Below, one piece after another: positions 43,653-55,194 of a stretch of 64,000 bases of DNA. The DNA lies in assembly GCA_963708855.1 (NCBI GenBank), contig CAVPUM010000016.1:5028-69027 (forward strand), given 5' to 3'. The position numbers and the translations under genes are program-made. Every line of letters starts with the position of its first letter. Position 1 is the stretch's first letter. The notes beneath the pieces were generated by a model that saw nothing but the letters and a program-made list of their open reading frames with translations, ran no database searches and was not told where the DNA came from. The stretch is from CAIWHR01 sp963708855 (lineage in GTDB: Bacteria > Pseudomonadota > Gammaproteobacteria > Burkholderiales > Casimicrobiaceae).

Positions 43653-43935
43653 GGAGGCCGTTTCCTGGTTTTTCTTCCGGAGCTCCCCGCACCGGGTCGA
43701 TCGCTGGTTCCGCCGGCCGCAGCTAGTGTCGGCCTCGTCGTACAGCCTCGGGCACGGCGGCAACGACGCGCAGAAGACGATGGGAGTCATCGCGCTCATT
43801 TGCGTCGCGCACGGATCGCTCCCGCCCGGGTTCGCCGCGACCGGCATCCCGTTCTGGGTCGTGCTCTCGTGCCAGACCGCGATCGCCCTCGGCACGCTGT
43901 CCGGCGGCTGGCGGCTCGCGCAACGCTTTCTCTGA
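43652..43935 (+). pseudogene. internal fragment of a Pit-type phosphate transporter
   Basis: About 93 codons matching the middle of low-affinity phosphate permeases: WFFFRSSPHRVDRWFRR, LVSASSYSLGHGGNDAQKTMG and GIPFWVVLSCQTAIALGTLSGGWR. The N-terminal helices (with the first GANDxxN motif) and everything after GGWR are missing; a stop (TGA, 43933-43935) follows LAQRFL. Both ends are lost, so this cannot be only a frame error. The next gene starts 13 bases later. Confidence 0.78.
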
Positions 43936-43948
43936 GGGGCCGGGGGCG

Positions 43949-44794
43949 ATGAAAGTCCCGGACGGGATCGTGCGCGCGATCGCGTTCGTGCGGCGCGTCG
44001 CCGCGCGGACACGGAACACCGGGCTTGCCCGCACGGCCGGCAGCCTGGCGTTCACCACCGTGCTGGGCCTCGTGCCGCTGGTCACGGTTGCGTTCGCGTT
44101 CGTCGCGCGGTTCCCGGTGTTTCAGCAGTGGCTCGACGCGCTGGAGGCCTATCTGCTGAAGTACACGTTGCCCGGGGACGCGAACGAGGTCGTCCACAGC
44201 TATGTCCTCGAGTTCACCGCGAAGGCCGCCGGGCTGACCGGCCTGTCGATCGTGTTCATCCTCGTGACGGCGACACTCGTGATCGCGACGATCGAGCGCG
44301 AGATCAACGCACTCTGGGGAATCGGGCTCAAGCGGCCGGCGGCGCGTCGGTTCGCGGTCTACGTGATCGGCACGACGCTCGGACCGGTCCTCGTCGGCGC
44401 CAGCATTTCGCTGACAACGTGGCTCTTCACGCAATCGCTTGCAGCCGTGCCGATGGAGGTGACGCCGGCGGATTTCGCCGTGGAGGCATTGCCGCTCCTG
44501 CTCTCCACGCTGGCGCTGGCGCTGCTCTATGCGCTGGTGCCGAATCGCCACGTGCCGTGGCGCCACGCGTTCGCCGGCGCATTCGCGGCGGCGCTGGCGT
44601 TCGAGGGCGCCAAGTACGGCTTCGCAGCCTACGTGAAGAACGTGTCGGCCTACGAGCTGGTCTACGGCACGCTGGCCGCATTGCCCGTGTTCCTGATCTG
44701 GATCTATGTCTGCTGGCTGATCGTGCTGGCCGGTGCGGCGGTGACCGCAACGCTGACGCTGGCCGCGGATGCCGCGCCGGAAAGGCGCACGTGA
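43949..44794 (+). CDS. YihY/BrkB-family inner-membrane protein
   Basis: 281 residues, six predicted helices. RTAGSLAFTTVLGLVPLVTVAFAF, FTAKAAGLTGLSIVFILVTA, IEREINALWGI and YELVYGTLAALPVFLIWIYVCWLIVLAGAAVTATL are the conserved YihY segments. Once called ribonuclease BN by mistake; real function unknown (a transport role has been suggested). ATG 43949. The following exbB gene lies about 80 bases downstream. Confidence 0.93.
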   Translation: MKVPDGIVRAIAFVRRVAARTRNTGLARTAGSLAFTTVLGLVPLVTVAFAFVARFPVFQQWLDALEAYLLKYTLPGDANEVVHSYVLEFTAKAAGLTGLSIVFILVTATLVIATIEREINALWGIGLKRPAARRFAVYVIGTTLGPVLVGASISLTTWLFTQSLAAVPMEVTPADFAVEALPLLLSTLALALLYALVPNRHVPWRHAFAGAFAAALAFEGAKYGFAAYVKNVSAYELVYGTLAALPVFLIWIYVCWLIVLAGAAVTATLTLAADAAPERRT

Positions 44795-44875
44795 CCTGAA
44801 AACGCGTCGTCGCTTGCCGAATTCGTGGCGCCACGCTACATTGCGGGCAGCTTTTCGCACCGGAGTCTCCCCATC

Positions 44876-45481
44876 GTGTGGTCCATCGTTCAAGCAGCGG
44901 GCTGGCCGATCTGGCCGCTGATCGTGGCGTCCGTCATCGCGCTGGCGCTCATCTTCGAGCGGCTGTGGTCGCTGCGACAGAGCGTCGTCGCGCCGCCCGG
45001 TCTCGTCGACCGCGTGCTGGTCGAGTACCGGCAGAGCGGAGCGACGCCGGAGCTCATTGCGCGCGTCGCGCAGCACGGACCCCTGGGAAGAATCCTCGCC
45101 GCCGGCCTTGCCAACGTGAAAAGCTCCCGCGCGGTGATCAAGGAAGCGATCGAAGAGGTCGGACGCGTCGTCACGCATGATCTCGAGCGCTTTCTCACCA
45201 CGCTCGGGACGATCGCCGCGATGGCGCCATTGCTCGGGCTGTTCGGCACCGTCGTCGGAATGATCGAGATCTTCGGGTCGCAGACAGCGGCGGGTTCAAA
45301 TCCGATACAGCTCGCACACGGGATATCCGTCGCCCTGTACAACACGGCCTTCGGCCTGATCGTCGCGATTCCCAGCATGATCTTCTACCGTCATTTCCGC
45401 GCGACGGTGGACAGTCTGGTCGTGGAAATGGAGCAGCAGGCGATCAAGCTGGTGGACTTCGCGCACGGCGAGCGCCAGTAG
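44876..45481 (+). CDS. exbB: ExbB/TolQ-family proton-channel protein
   Basis: Energises outer-membrane transport by coupling proton flow to TonB or a similar partner. 201 residues from GTG 44876 (MWSIVQAAGWPIWPLIVASV), better than an in-frame ATG at 44825. Three helices: about 10-30, 110-135 (TLGTIAAMAPLLGLFGTVVGMIEIF, the conserved ExbB/TolQ core) and 150-175 (ALYNTAFGLIVAIPSMIFY). exbD follows. No tonB is visible nearby. Confidence 0.93.
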   Translation: MWSIVQAAGWPIWPLIVASVIALALIFERLWSLRQSVVAPPGLVDRVLVEYRQSGATPELIARVAQHGPLGRILAAGLANVKSSRAVIKEAIEEVGRVVTHDLERFLTTLGTIAAMAPLLGLFGTVVGMIEIFGSQTAAGSNPIQLAHGISVALYNTAFGLIVAIPSMIFYRHFRATVDSLVVEMEQQAIKLVDFAHGERQ

Positions 45482-45550
45482 AGCCGCGATGTCGGGCGAT
45501 CACGCGATGCGCGCGCCGAAGCGGGCGTCGGCCCGGAAGCGGGGCCCGTC

Positions 45551-45973
45551 ATGAACCTGCGCGGCACCCGTCCGCGCGACGACCCCGAGATCAACTTCAT
45601 TCCGTTGATCGACGTGCTGCTCGTCATCCTGATCTTCCTGATGGTCACGACGACCTACCAGCGGGTCGCTGAGCTGCAGATCACGCTGCCGGAGGCTGAC
45701 GCCGAGCAGCCGAAGGATCGGCCCAGGGAGGTCAACGTCGGCGTCGATGCCCAGGGGCGCTACGTCATCAACAAGACGGTTTTCACCTACACGACCACCG
45801 CCGCCCTCGCCGACGCCCTCAAGGCAGCCGCCGGCAACGCGAAGGAACCGGTCGTGGTCATCAGCGCCGACGCGACGGCGACGCACCAGTCGGTGGTTCA
45901 CGTCCTGGAGGCCGCCCGGACCGCGGGCTTCGTCCACGTCACGTTCGCGACGCAGGCGCCGCCCCCCAAGTGA
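45551..45973 (+). CDS. exbD: ExbD/TolR-family protein
   Basis: 140 residues. Cytoplasmic start RGTRPRDDPEINFIPLIDV, with the functional Asp in PLIDVLLVILIFLM (transmembrane about 18-36), then a periplasmic domain with VNVGVDAQGRYVIN and VVVISADATATHQSVVHVLEAAR. Partner of ExbB just upstream; the lpxK gene begins 30 bases downstream. This exbBD-lpxK order is common in betaproteobacteria. Confidence 0.95.
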   Translation: MNLRGTRPRDDPEINFIPLIDVLLVILIFLMVTTTYQRVAELQITLPEADAEQPKDRPREVNVGVDAQGRYVINKTVFTYTTTAALADALKAAAGNAKEPVVVISADATATHQSVVHVLEAARTAGFVHVTFATQAPPPK

Positions 45974-46003
45974 CGATCTGAGCGCCTCGCGCGGACGGGA
46001 GCC

Positions 46004-47029
46004 GTGACGCTTGCCGATCGCCTCGTCGACACGTGGTATGCGCGGCGAACCACGCTGCTCGCGGCGATGCTGCTGCCGCTGTCGGTGCTCTTCCGGGCCG
46101 CCGTCGCGCTGCGGCGCGCCGGCTACCGCGCCGGCCTGCTGCGCTCCGTGGGGCTGCCGGTGCCCGTGGTGGTCGTGGGCAACATCACCGTCGGTGGCAG
46201 CGGCAAGACGCCGCTCGTCGCCGCGCTCGCGTGCGCGCTCGCGCAGCGCGGTTTCCATCCGGGCATCGTCAGCCGTGGCTACGGGCGCGACATTGACGAC
46301 GGCCACCCGTTGCCGGTCGATCCGGACGCCGACTCGCGGCGCTCCGGCGACGAGCCGCTGCTGCTTGCGCGCGCGGGATATCCCGTCGTCGTCGCTCGCG
46401 ACCGCGTCGCTGCCGGCCGGACATTGCTCGCCCGGCATCCGGCATGCGACGTGATCCTGTCGGATGACGGACTGCAGCACTATCGGCTGCGGCGAAATGT
46501 CGAAATTGCCGTGATGGACGCGACGCGCACTCTGGGCAACGGCTGGCTGCTGCCCGCCGGCCCGTTGCGGGAACCTGCCTCGAGGCTCCGGGCCGTCGAC
46601 GCGGTCGTGGTGCTCGCGGCGGCAGGGGCGGATGCCCCGTCGCCGGAACCGCGCGGAGCGTTCACGATGGTGCTCGCCGGGGATCGATTCGTGCGTGTCG
46701 GCGATCCGCTGACCACCTTGCCGGCGGCAGCCTTCGCACGGGACGGTGTGCATGCACTGGCCGGCATCGGCCATCCGGCACGGTTCTTCGCGCAGCTCGC
46801 GACGATGGGCATCGCGGCCGTGCCGCACGCTTTTCCCGACCATCACCGCTTCGTCGCCGGCGATCTCGCGCTTCCCGACGCGCAGGTGATTCTGATGACG
46901 GAGAAGGACGCGCTAAAATGCGAGACGTTCGCCGACGAGCGATGCTGGTACCTGCCTGTGCAGGCGCGCATCGACGAGGCATTGATCAATCTGATCGAAG
47001 GAAAGCTCCGTGGAACCCAAGCTGCTTGA
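46004..47029 (+). CDS. lpxK: tetraacyldisaccharide 4'-kinase (lipid A synthesis)
   Basis: Phosphorylates the lipid A disaccharide precursor at the inner membrane. 341 residues, GTG start 46004. N-terminal membrane helix (about 18-36), Walker A GGSGKT (residues 64-69), GIVSRGYGRD, DEPLLLARAGYPVVVARDR, the catalytic/Walker B region DVILSDDGLQHY, and MTEKDALKC near the C-terminus. All LpxK markers are present. Its end overlaps the Trm112-like gene by 20 bases. Confidence 0.97.
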   Translation: MTLADRLVDTWYARRTTLLAAMLLPLSVLFRAAVALRRAGYRAGLLRSVGLPVPVVVVGNITVGGSGKTPLVAALACALAQRGFHPGIVSRGYGRDIDDGHPLPVDPDADSRRSGDEPLLLARAGYPVVVARDRVAAGRTLLARHPACDVILSDDGLQHYRLRRNVEIAVMDATRTLGNGWLLPAGPLREPASRLRAVDAVVVLAAAGADAPSPEPRGAFTMVLAGDRFVRVGDPLTTLPAAAFARDGVHALAGIGHPARFFAQLATMGIAAVPHAFPDHHRFVAGDLALPDAQVILMTEKDALKCETFADERCWYLPVQARIDEALINLIEGKLRGTQAA

Positions 47030-47189
47030 AATCCTGGTCTGTCCCGTCACGAAGGGTCCGCTGGTCTACGACAAGGAGAAGCAGGAGCTGATCTCGAAAT
47101 CGGCCCGGCTCGCCTACCCGATCCGCGACGGCATTCCCGTCATGCTGGAAGACGAAGCCCGTCGGCTCGAGCCGGCAGAGTACGAGTGA
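47010..47189 (+). CDS. Trm112/YcaR-family small protein
   Basis: 59 residues, GTG start inside the end of lpxK. LLEILVCPVTKGPLVYDKEKQEL and SKSARLAYPIRDGIPVMLEDEAR are the family pattern. The usual CPxC zinc pair is reduced to one Cys (CPVT), so zinc binding is doubtful. The lpxK-ycaR-kdsB order is conserved in proteobacteria. Confidence 0.92.
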   Translation: MEPKLLEILVCPVTKGPLVYDKEKQELISKSARLAYPIRDGIPVMLEDEARRLEPAEYE

Positions 47190-47300
47190 GCGCGGCGGGC
47201 GAGCGCCAGCGAGCCAAGGCCCGAAGGGCGCGCGGCCCCGCGTTCGAGGCGGCCGGCGGCAGGGAAGCGTGACGCTCCTGAGTCGAGGCGGAGACGGCGC
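47190..47300. repeat. palindrome-like spacer before kdsB
   Basis: Contains GGCGAGCGCCAGCGAGCC and GCCCGAAGGGCGCGCGGCCCC, weakly related to the other G/C-rich spacers (CAGCGA/GCGAAG flanks). It separates the Trm112-like gene from kdsB. Confidence 0.35.
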
Positions 47301-48083
47301 GTGAGCGAAATCGCGGCGCTGTTCACGGTCATCATCCCCGCGCGCTACGCTTCGACGCGTCTGCCCGGCAAACCGCTGGCCGACATCGCCGGCAAGCCGA
47401 TGGTGGTGCGGGTCGCCGAACGCGCCGTCGCGGCCGGCGCGGACCGGGTCGTGGTCGCGACCGACGACGTCCGGATCAAGGCCGCCGTCGAGGCGCACGG
47501 CATGACCGCCTGTCTCACCGCCGCCGACCACGCGACCGGCACGGATCGTCTGGCGGAGGCGGCGCAGCAGCTCGGCCTTCCCGATGACGCGATCGTTGTC
47601 AATGTCCAGGGCGACGAGCCGCTGCTTTCCCCTGCGCTGATACGCGCAATGGCCGAACTGCTCGCGGCGCACCCCGACGCGGCGATCGCGACCGCCTGCC
47701 ACCCGATCACGGATCCCGCGGAGGCGTTCAACCCGAATGTGGTCAAGGTGGTGCTCGACGCACGGGGCCATGCGCTCTATTTCAGCCGGGCCACCATTCC
47801 GTGGGCCCGCGATGCCTTCGCCGGCAGCCGCGGCGCCGTGCCGCAGGGGCTGCCGCTCTACCGCCACTACGGGCTCTACGCCTACCGTGTCCGGTTCCTC
47901 CGCGCGTTTCCGGCGCTGGCACCCGCGCCGATCGAGCGCTTCGAGGCGCTGGAGCAGCTGCGTGCGCTCTGGCACGGCTTCCGCATCGTCGTCGAGGTCA
48001 CCGCGGGCACGCCGGCGCCCGGAGTGGACACGCCCGAGGACCTCGAGCGCGTGCGCGCGTTGTTCGCCGCGGGAAATGCTTGA
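47301..48083 (+). CDS. kdsB: 3-deoxy-manno-octulosonate cytidylyltransferase
   Basis: Activates Kdo to CMP-Kdo for the lipopolysaccharide core. 260 residues, GTG start 47301. Nucleotide-binding IIPARYASTRLPGKPLADIAGKPM, VVVATDD, NVQGDEPLL, YFSRATIPWAR and ERFEALEQLRALWHGFRI are diagnostic. Follows lpxK and the Trm112-like gene as part of an LPS operon. Intact. Confidence 0.97.
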   Translation: MSEIAALFTVIIPARYASTRLPGKPLADIAGKPMVVRVAERAVAAGADRVVVATDDVRIKAAVEAHGMTACLTAADHATGTDRLAEAAQQLGLPDDAIVVNVQGDEPLLSPALIRAMAELLAAHPDAAIATACHPITDPAEAFNPNVVKVVLDARGHALYFSRATIPWARDAFAGSRGAVPQGLPLYRHYGLYAYRVRFLRAFPALAPAPIERFEALEQLRALWHGFRIVVEVTAGTPAPGVDTPEDLERVRALFAAGNA

Positions 48084-48230
48084 TCCCACGCAATTGACCG
48101 ACCGGCGAATTGCGGACAGAATCGCCGGCGCGCTCCGATGTCGCGGAGTCGCCGTCGGCAGCGGACCGGCGCCGGTTGCACCCGCGGATCGTTACCCGTC
48201 GTTGACTGATCCGCACGACGATGCGCATTC

Positions 48231-48888
48231 ATGCGACTGATACTTCTCGGCCCGCCGGGCGCCGGCAAAGGCACGCAGGCCAATTTCATCACGCAGGCCT
48301 ACTCGATCCCACAGATTTCGACGGGCGACATGCTGCGGGGCGCGATAGCGGCGGGCACGCCGCTGGGCGTCGCTGCGAAGAAGGTGATGGATTCCGGCCG
48401 CCTGGTCTCCGACGACATCATCGTGGCGCTGGTGACCGACCGCCTGAAGGCGCCGGATTGCGCGAACGGCTATCTCTTCGACGGCTTTCCGCGCACGATT
48501 CCACAGGCCAATGCGGTGCGGGACGCCGGCGTTGCGGTCGACTACGTGCTCGAGATCGCATGTGCCCGACAGCGCCATCGTCGAACGGATGAGCGGGCGC
48601 CGGGTGCATGTCGCATCGGGGCGCACCTATCACCTGCGCTACAATCCGCCGCGGGTGGCCGGGAAGGACGATGTCACGGGCGAGGACCTGATCCAGCGCG
48701 TGGACGACGAGGAGGAAACGGTGCGCAAGCGCCTCGAGGTCTACCACGCGCAGACGCACCCTCTGATCGCGTACTTCGCCAATTGGGCGGCGACCGGCGA
48801 TCCGCGAGCCCCGAAATACCGCAAGGTCGACGGAATGGGTGGCGTCGAGGCGATCCGGGACGCGTGCCTTGCCGCATTGAAGAGCTGA
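48231..48888 (+). CDS. adk: adenylate kinase
   Basis: Interconverts ATP + AMP and 2 ADP. About 218 residues. P-loop GPPGAGKG (residues 7-14), ISTGDMLRGAI, DGFPRTIPQA, then after a frame change near 48562 ERMSGRRVHVASGRTYHL and DLIQRVDDEEETVRKRLEVYH (LID and core). The break reads as one extra base where EIDVPDS is expected; an error is likely because the gene is essential. pfp follows after 12 bases. Confidence 0.95.
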
Positions 48889-48900
48889 AGGGCCGGTGCC

Positions 48901-50162
48901 ATGACCAAGCGCAATGCCTTCTACGCCCAGTCCGGCGGCGTGACCGCCGTCATCAACGCGAGCGCCGCCGGCGTCATCGAGACGGCGCGCAAGCATAAGG
49001 ACCGGATCGGCAAGGTCTACGCCGGCCGCAACGGCATCATCGGCGCGCTGACCGAGGACCTGATCGACACGAACCGGGAGACCGCGCGTGCGATCGCGGC
49101 GCTGAAGCACACGCCGGCGGGCGCGTTCGGCTCGTGCCGGTACAAGCTCAAGGGTCTCGAGGAGAATCGCGCGCAGTACGAGCGGCTGCTCGAGGTGTTC
49201 CGCGCGCACGACATCGGCTATTTCTTCTACAACGGCGGCAACGATTCGGCCGACACCTGCCTCAAGGTGTCGCAGATCTCGGAGCGCCTCGGCTATCCGC
49301 TCATCGCCGTGCACGTGCCGAAGACCGTCGACAACGACCTCGCGGTGACCGACAACTGCCCCGGCTTCGGCTCCGTCGCGAAATACGTCGCGACGTCGAT
49401 GCGCGAAGCGGCGTTCGACGTCGCCTCGATGGCGAAGACCTCGACCAAGGTCTTCGTGCTCGAGGTGATGGGCCGGCACGCCGGCTGGATCACGTCGGCG
49501 ATCGGGATGGCCGAGGATCCGCAGACGCCGATCCCGCTGCTGCTGCTGTTCCCGGAGATCGCATTCGACGAGGCGAAGTTCCTCGCCACCGTCGACGCCA
49601 AGGTGCGGCGCCACGGCTACTGCTGCGTCGGTGTGTCGGAGGGATTGAAGAACGCTGCAGGCGAGCTGATGGCGGAGGCAGGCACGAAGGACGCGTTCGG
49701 CCACGCGCAGCTAGGGGGCGTCGGGCCGATGATCGCGGGCATCGTCAAGGACAAGCTCAAGTACAAGTATCACTGGGCCGTCGCCGACTACCTGCAGCGC
49801 GCGGCGCGGCACATCGCGTCGAGGACCGACCTCGACCACAGCTACGCGGTCGGCAAGGCCGCCGTCGAGCTCGCGCTCGCCGGCAGGAACGCCGTCATGC
49901 CGGCGATCGTGCGCACGTCGAACAAGCCCTATCGGTGGAAGATCGCGCCGGTACCACTGACCAGGGTCGCGAACGTCGAGAAGATGCTGCCGCGCAATTT
50001 CATTTCGGCGGATGGGTTCGGCATCACCGCCAAGGCCCGCACGTATCTCGCGCCGCTGATCCACGGCGAGGCGCCCCGCCTTTCAAGGACGGTCTGCCGC
50101 GCTATGTACGACTCAGGAACGAAGCGGTCCCGAAACGTCTCGCGACCGGCTTCGAGGTCTGA
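48901..50162 (+). CDS. pfp: PPi-dependent 6-phosphofructokinase
   Basis: Reversible phosphorylation of fructose 6-phosphate with pyrophosphate. About 420 residues. The phosphate-donor site has GGND (Asp115, where ATP enzymes have Gly) and PKTVDND (Lys141, where ATP enzymes have Gly), the two markers for PPi use. Other motifs: NASAAGVIETA, FGSVAKYVATSMREA, MGRHAGWI, PEIAFDE. A frame change near 50078 precedes the C-terminal FKDGLPRYVRLRNEAVPKRL. Sits between adk and, 2.5 kb on, an H+-pyrophosphatase. Confidence 0.94.
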
Positions 50163-50191
50163 CCCCGGTTCCGGTCCCGCCCCACGCAGAC

Positions 50192-51157
50192 ATGAAACGG
50201 CGTGATTTTCTCGTCGCAACGCTGGTGACTGCGGGCATCCCCGGCGTCGCCTTGGCGCAAGCGAGCGGTCGGGTCCAGCACGTCGGTTGGCTCGACTTCA
50301 GCTCCGCCGGTGAGAACCTCGGCATTTTCGTCCAGGCGATGGCCGCGCTCGGCTGGGTCGACGGCAGGACGTTTCGGGTCGACTACCGTGGCGGCGAAGG
50401 GAAGGCGGACCGCCTCGCGACGGTGGCGACGGAGCTCGTGCGCCTGCCTGTCGACCTGCTGGTCGCCCCGGGCATCCCGGAAACAGTGGCGGCAAAGCAG
50501 GCGACGGGTTCGACTCCCGTCGTCATGGCGGGCGTCGACGATCCGGTCGAGCGCAAGTTCGTCGCAACGCTTGCCCGGCCGGGCGGAAACATTACCGGCG
50601 TTGCCAGCGCCCGCGGCGAGCTCTCGGGCAAGCTGCTCTCGCTGCTGCGCGAGATTGCGCCGCGGATGGGAAACGTTGCGTTGCTGGCCGATGCCAACGA
50701 TCCCGGTCACCGTTTCGCACTCGACCATTATCAGGCGGCGGCGCGCGTTCTCGGTCTGACCCTGGCCCCGATCCCGGTTGTGCGCCACACCGACGTCGAG
50801 CCCGGTCTCGTTGCCTATCGCAAGCAGGGTGGACGAATGCTGGTGGTCGTCGCGAGCAGCATGCTCATCCCGCGCTCCGTGGCGGACCTGGCGCTGAAGC
50901 ACGAGCTCGCGCTGGCTTCGACGACGCCGAGCTATGCGTACGAAGGCGGCCTCATGGCCTACGCCGAGGACTGGGCCGGCGTGTTCGAGCGCGCGGCCAC
51001 CTTCGTCGACCGGATCCTGAAGGGCGCACGCCCGGCGGACCTCCCGGTCGAGTTGCCGACGAAGGTCAAGCTGATCGTGAACGCCGGCACCGCTCGCTCG
51101 CTCGGGGTCGCATTGCCGTCGTCGATTCTGGTTCGCGCGGACCACGTCATCGAGTAG
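50192..51157 (+). CDS. ABC-type substrate-binding protein (TrpX/ABC_sub_bind family), orphan
   Basis: 321 residues with an RR-containing signal (MKRRDFLVATLVTAGIPGVALA), probably Tat or Sec exported. GRVQHVGWLDFSSAG, ALGWVDGRTFRVDYRGGEGKADRL, VDLLVAPGIPETVAAKQAT and PGGNITGVAS are the ABC_sub_bind pattern. No permease or ATPase adjoins it; such orphans abound in Burkholderiales. Ligand unknown. Confidence 0.88.
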   Translation: MKRRDFLVATLVTAGIPGVALAQASGRVQHVGWLDFSSAGENLGIFVQAMAALGWVDGRTFRVDYRGGEGKADRLATVATELVRLPVDLLVAPGIPETVAAKQATGSTPVVMAGVDDPVERKFVATLARPGGNITGVASARGELSGKLLSLLREIAPRMGNVALLADANDPGHRFALDHYQAAARVLGLTLAPIPVVRHTDVEPGLVAYRKQGGRMLVVVASSMLIPRSVADLALKHELALASTTPSYAYEGGLMAYAEDWAGVFERAATFVDRILKGARPADLPVELPTKVKLIVNAGTARSLGVALPSSILVRADHVIE

Positions 51158-51246
51158 ACTGCCCACGTCGTGACGGTCCGCCGCTCGCGCAGCGAGACGG
51201 AGGGGGACGACCCCCTCCCGCCTTGAACGGATTCAGCGGAGGTGAC

Positions 51247-52476
51247 ATGCGCCACTCGATCATCGCCACTGCGGGCATTTCGCTCGCCATCGCACTTGGC
51301 GCAGGATTCGCCGTTGCGCAGACGGGGTCGCCGATCAAGGTCGGGGGAATGTGCGACCGCACCGGTGCGACCAAGATCATCGGCGCCCCGATCTGCTCCG
51401 GGGTCGCCGACTACTTCGCCCTCGTGAACCGGAAGGGCGGTGTGCTCGGGCACAAGCTCGACTACACCGAGCTCGAGCACGGTTACATCGTCCCGCGCGC
51501 GATCGAAGCGTACGAGCGTCTGAAGCGCGACGGGGCGGTGACCTTCTTCACCTATGGGGTACCGACGCTCGAGGGGCTGGTTCCCTACTACATGCAGGAC
51601 AAGCTGCCGCCGTTCAATTCGGGCACGGGACGCAGCCGTCTGATCGATGGCACCGCCTGGCCGTACATCTTTCCCGGGACCGCATCGTATTGGTCGCAGG
51701 CGGGCGCGGCGATGAAATACCTCAAGGACAACGGTGCGAAGAAGGGAACTCGGATCGCCTACATTTACTACGACAACCCGGCGGGTCGGGACGGGATCGA
51801 GATGGTCGAGGCGATCGCCGAGCGCGAGGGCTACGTCCTGCGCAAGTTCGCAGTGCAGCCGCCGGGACTCGAGATGGAGCCGCAGGTGAACGAGATCGTG
51901 CGCGACTACAAGGCAGAATGGGTGATCGGCAGCCTGTTCGGCCGCCCGGCCGGTGTATCGATCAAGGAGTTCAGGAGAGCCGGATTCCCGTTGAACCGGT
52001 TCATCAGCTTCGTGTACGGGGCCGGCGAACCCGACGTCGAGGAAGCGGGCTGGGACGCGGCGCAAGGGTATCTCGGCCTCCAGTTCGCGTCCCTCGGGCG
52101 CAACTTCCCCGTCATCCAGGAAATCCTGAAGATGTACCGCGACGAGGGGAAGGAAGTGCCGAAGTACGTCGGCGGCGCGTATTACAACCGCGGCGTGCTG
52201 ACTGCCGCCATCATTGCCGAGGGCCTCCGGCTCGCCATCCAGAACCACGGCCTGCCGCTCACGGGTGAAAAGGTGCGCCGCGGCTACGAAGCGATCCGCA
52301 AGCTCGACTTGCAGGGCCTCGGTCCACCGCTCGACATCACCGCGCAGGATCACGAGGGCGGCGGGTACCTGCGCATCTATCAGGTGAAGGGCAACGCGTG
52401 GGTCCCGCTGACCGATTGGGTCCGCGCCTACCATGACGAAGTCATGGCGCTCGCGAAGAAGGCCAACACCAAGTAG
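51247..52476 (+). CDS. branched-chain amino acid-type ABC substrate-binding protein, orphan
   Basis: 409 residues. Signal peptide (SIIATAGISLAIALGAGFAVAQ), then the Peripla_BP_6 fold: SPIKVGGMCDRTGATKIIGAP, ADYFALVNRKGGVLGHKLDY, FPGTASYWSQAGAAMKYLKDNG, RIAYIYYDNPAGRDG and YLRIYQVKGNAWVPLTDW. A strong ribosome site (GGAGGTGA) precedes ATG 51247. No transporter genes are adjacent. Ligand unknown; it may be an aromatic or aliphatic acid. Confidence 0.9.
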   Translation: MRHSIIATAGISLAIALGAGFAVAQTGSPIKVGGMCDRTGATKIIGAPICSGVADYFALVNRKGGVLGHKLDYTELEHGYIVPRAIEAYERLKRDGAVTFFTYGVPTLEGLVPYYMQDKLPPFNSGTGRSRLIDGTAWPYIFPGTASYWSQAGAAMKYLKDNGAKKGTRIAYIYYDNPAGRDGIEMVEAIAEREGYVLRKFAVQPPGLEMEPQVNEIVRDYKAEWVIGSLFGRPAGVSIKEFRRAGFPLNRFISFVYGAGEPDVEEAGWDAAQGYLGLQFASLGRNFPVIQEILKMYRDEGKEVPKYVGGAYYNRGVLTAAIIAEGLRLAIQNHGLPLTGEKVRRGYEAIRKLDLQGLGPPLDITAQDHEGGGYLRIYQVKGNAWVPLTDWVRAYHDEVMALAKKANTK

Positions 52477-52556
52477 GCGGGGCGCTTTCCGAGGCGCAGG
52501 CGCCGCTCGACGTGGACCGCCTCAAGCTGGCACAATAGCGTGTTTTTGAGGCGGCA

Positions 52557-52572
52557 CCGGGGCGAGCCCCGG
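52557..52572 (+). other. perfect hairpin in the hppA leader
   Basis: CCGGGGC-GA-GCCCCGG, a 7-bp stem in the 229-bp gap before hppA, set in a wider GGCGGC/GCCGCC arm pair. No U tract follows on either strand. Confidence 0.4.
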
Positions 52573-52705
52573 GAGTCGCCGCCGCGGTGGGAACCGCATG
52601 GGCGCTGCCAGAGCGGCGGACGCTCCGGTTGACGGGCCGGCCACAGGCCCCGCACCGAGGTTCCACCGCGGCTTTCTTGCCATTCATCGGGTCAGGGAGA
52701 ATCCA

Positions 52706-54850
<2,145 letters not shown>

Positions 54851-54851
<1 letters not shown>

Positions 54852-55169
54852 TGACCGTCGAGGTCGTCAAGCTCTACTTCGACACCGGCAAGGCCGACCT
54901 GCCGGGTGACGCTGCGGCCAAGCTGGCACCGCTCGCCGCCAAGGCGAAGGGGGATGGCAGCAAGGTCAGGGTTTCCGGCTACCACGACGCGACGGGAAGC
55001 CTCGAGCAGAACCAGGAGCTCGCCGAAGAAGCGCGCGTTTGCCGTGCGCGATCAGCTGAAGTCGGCGGGTGTGGCCGAGGACAGGATCGATATGGCGAAG
55101 CCGGAGCTGACGCAGGGTTCCGGCGACAACGCCGAAGCGCGGCGCGTCGAGATCGTCATCCTGAAGTGA
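54851..55169 (+). CDS. OmpA-like peptidoglycan-binding domain, probably the C-terminal domain of HppA
   Basis: About 105 residues: VKLYFDTGKADLPGDAAAKL, VRVSGYHDATGSLEQNQELA, RAFAVRDQLKSAGVAEDRID and NAEARRVEIVIL, the OmpA C-domain pattern. There is no signal peptide, so as a separate protein it could not reach the periplasm. It begins TGATG at the hppA stop, and a single-base correction gives a continuous Pro/Ala linker (SAPAPAAVMTVEVV). A frame change near 55030 splits it. M-PPase C-termini face the periplasm, which suits such a fusion. Confidence 0.75.
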
Positions 55170-55194
55170 CGGGCAGGGCCGCGGTCGCGGCCGG

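Noticed and set aside
50504..50520. A perfect tRNA T-arm-like sequence (ACGGG-TTCGACT-CCCGT)
   Set aside because: It lies in an intact substrate-binding protein gene (codons for ATGSTPV), and no acceptor, D or anticodon arms fit around it.
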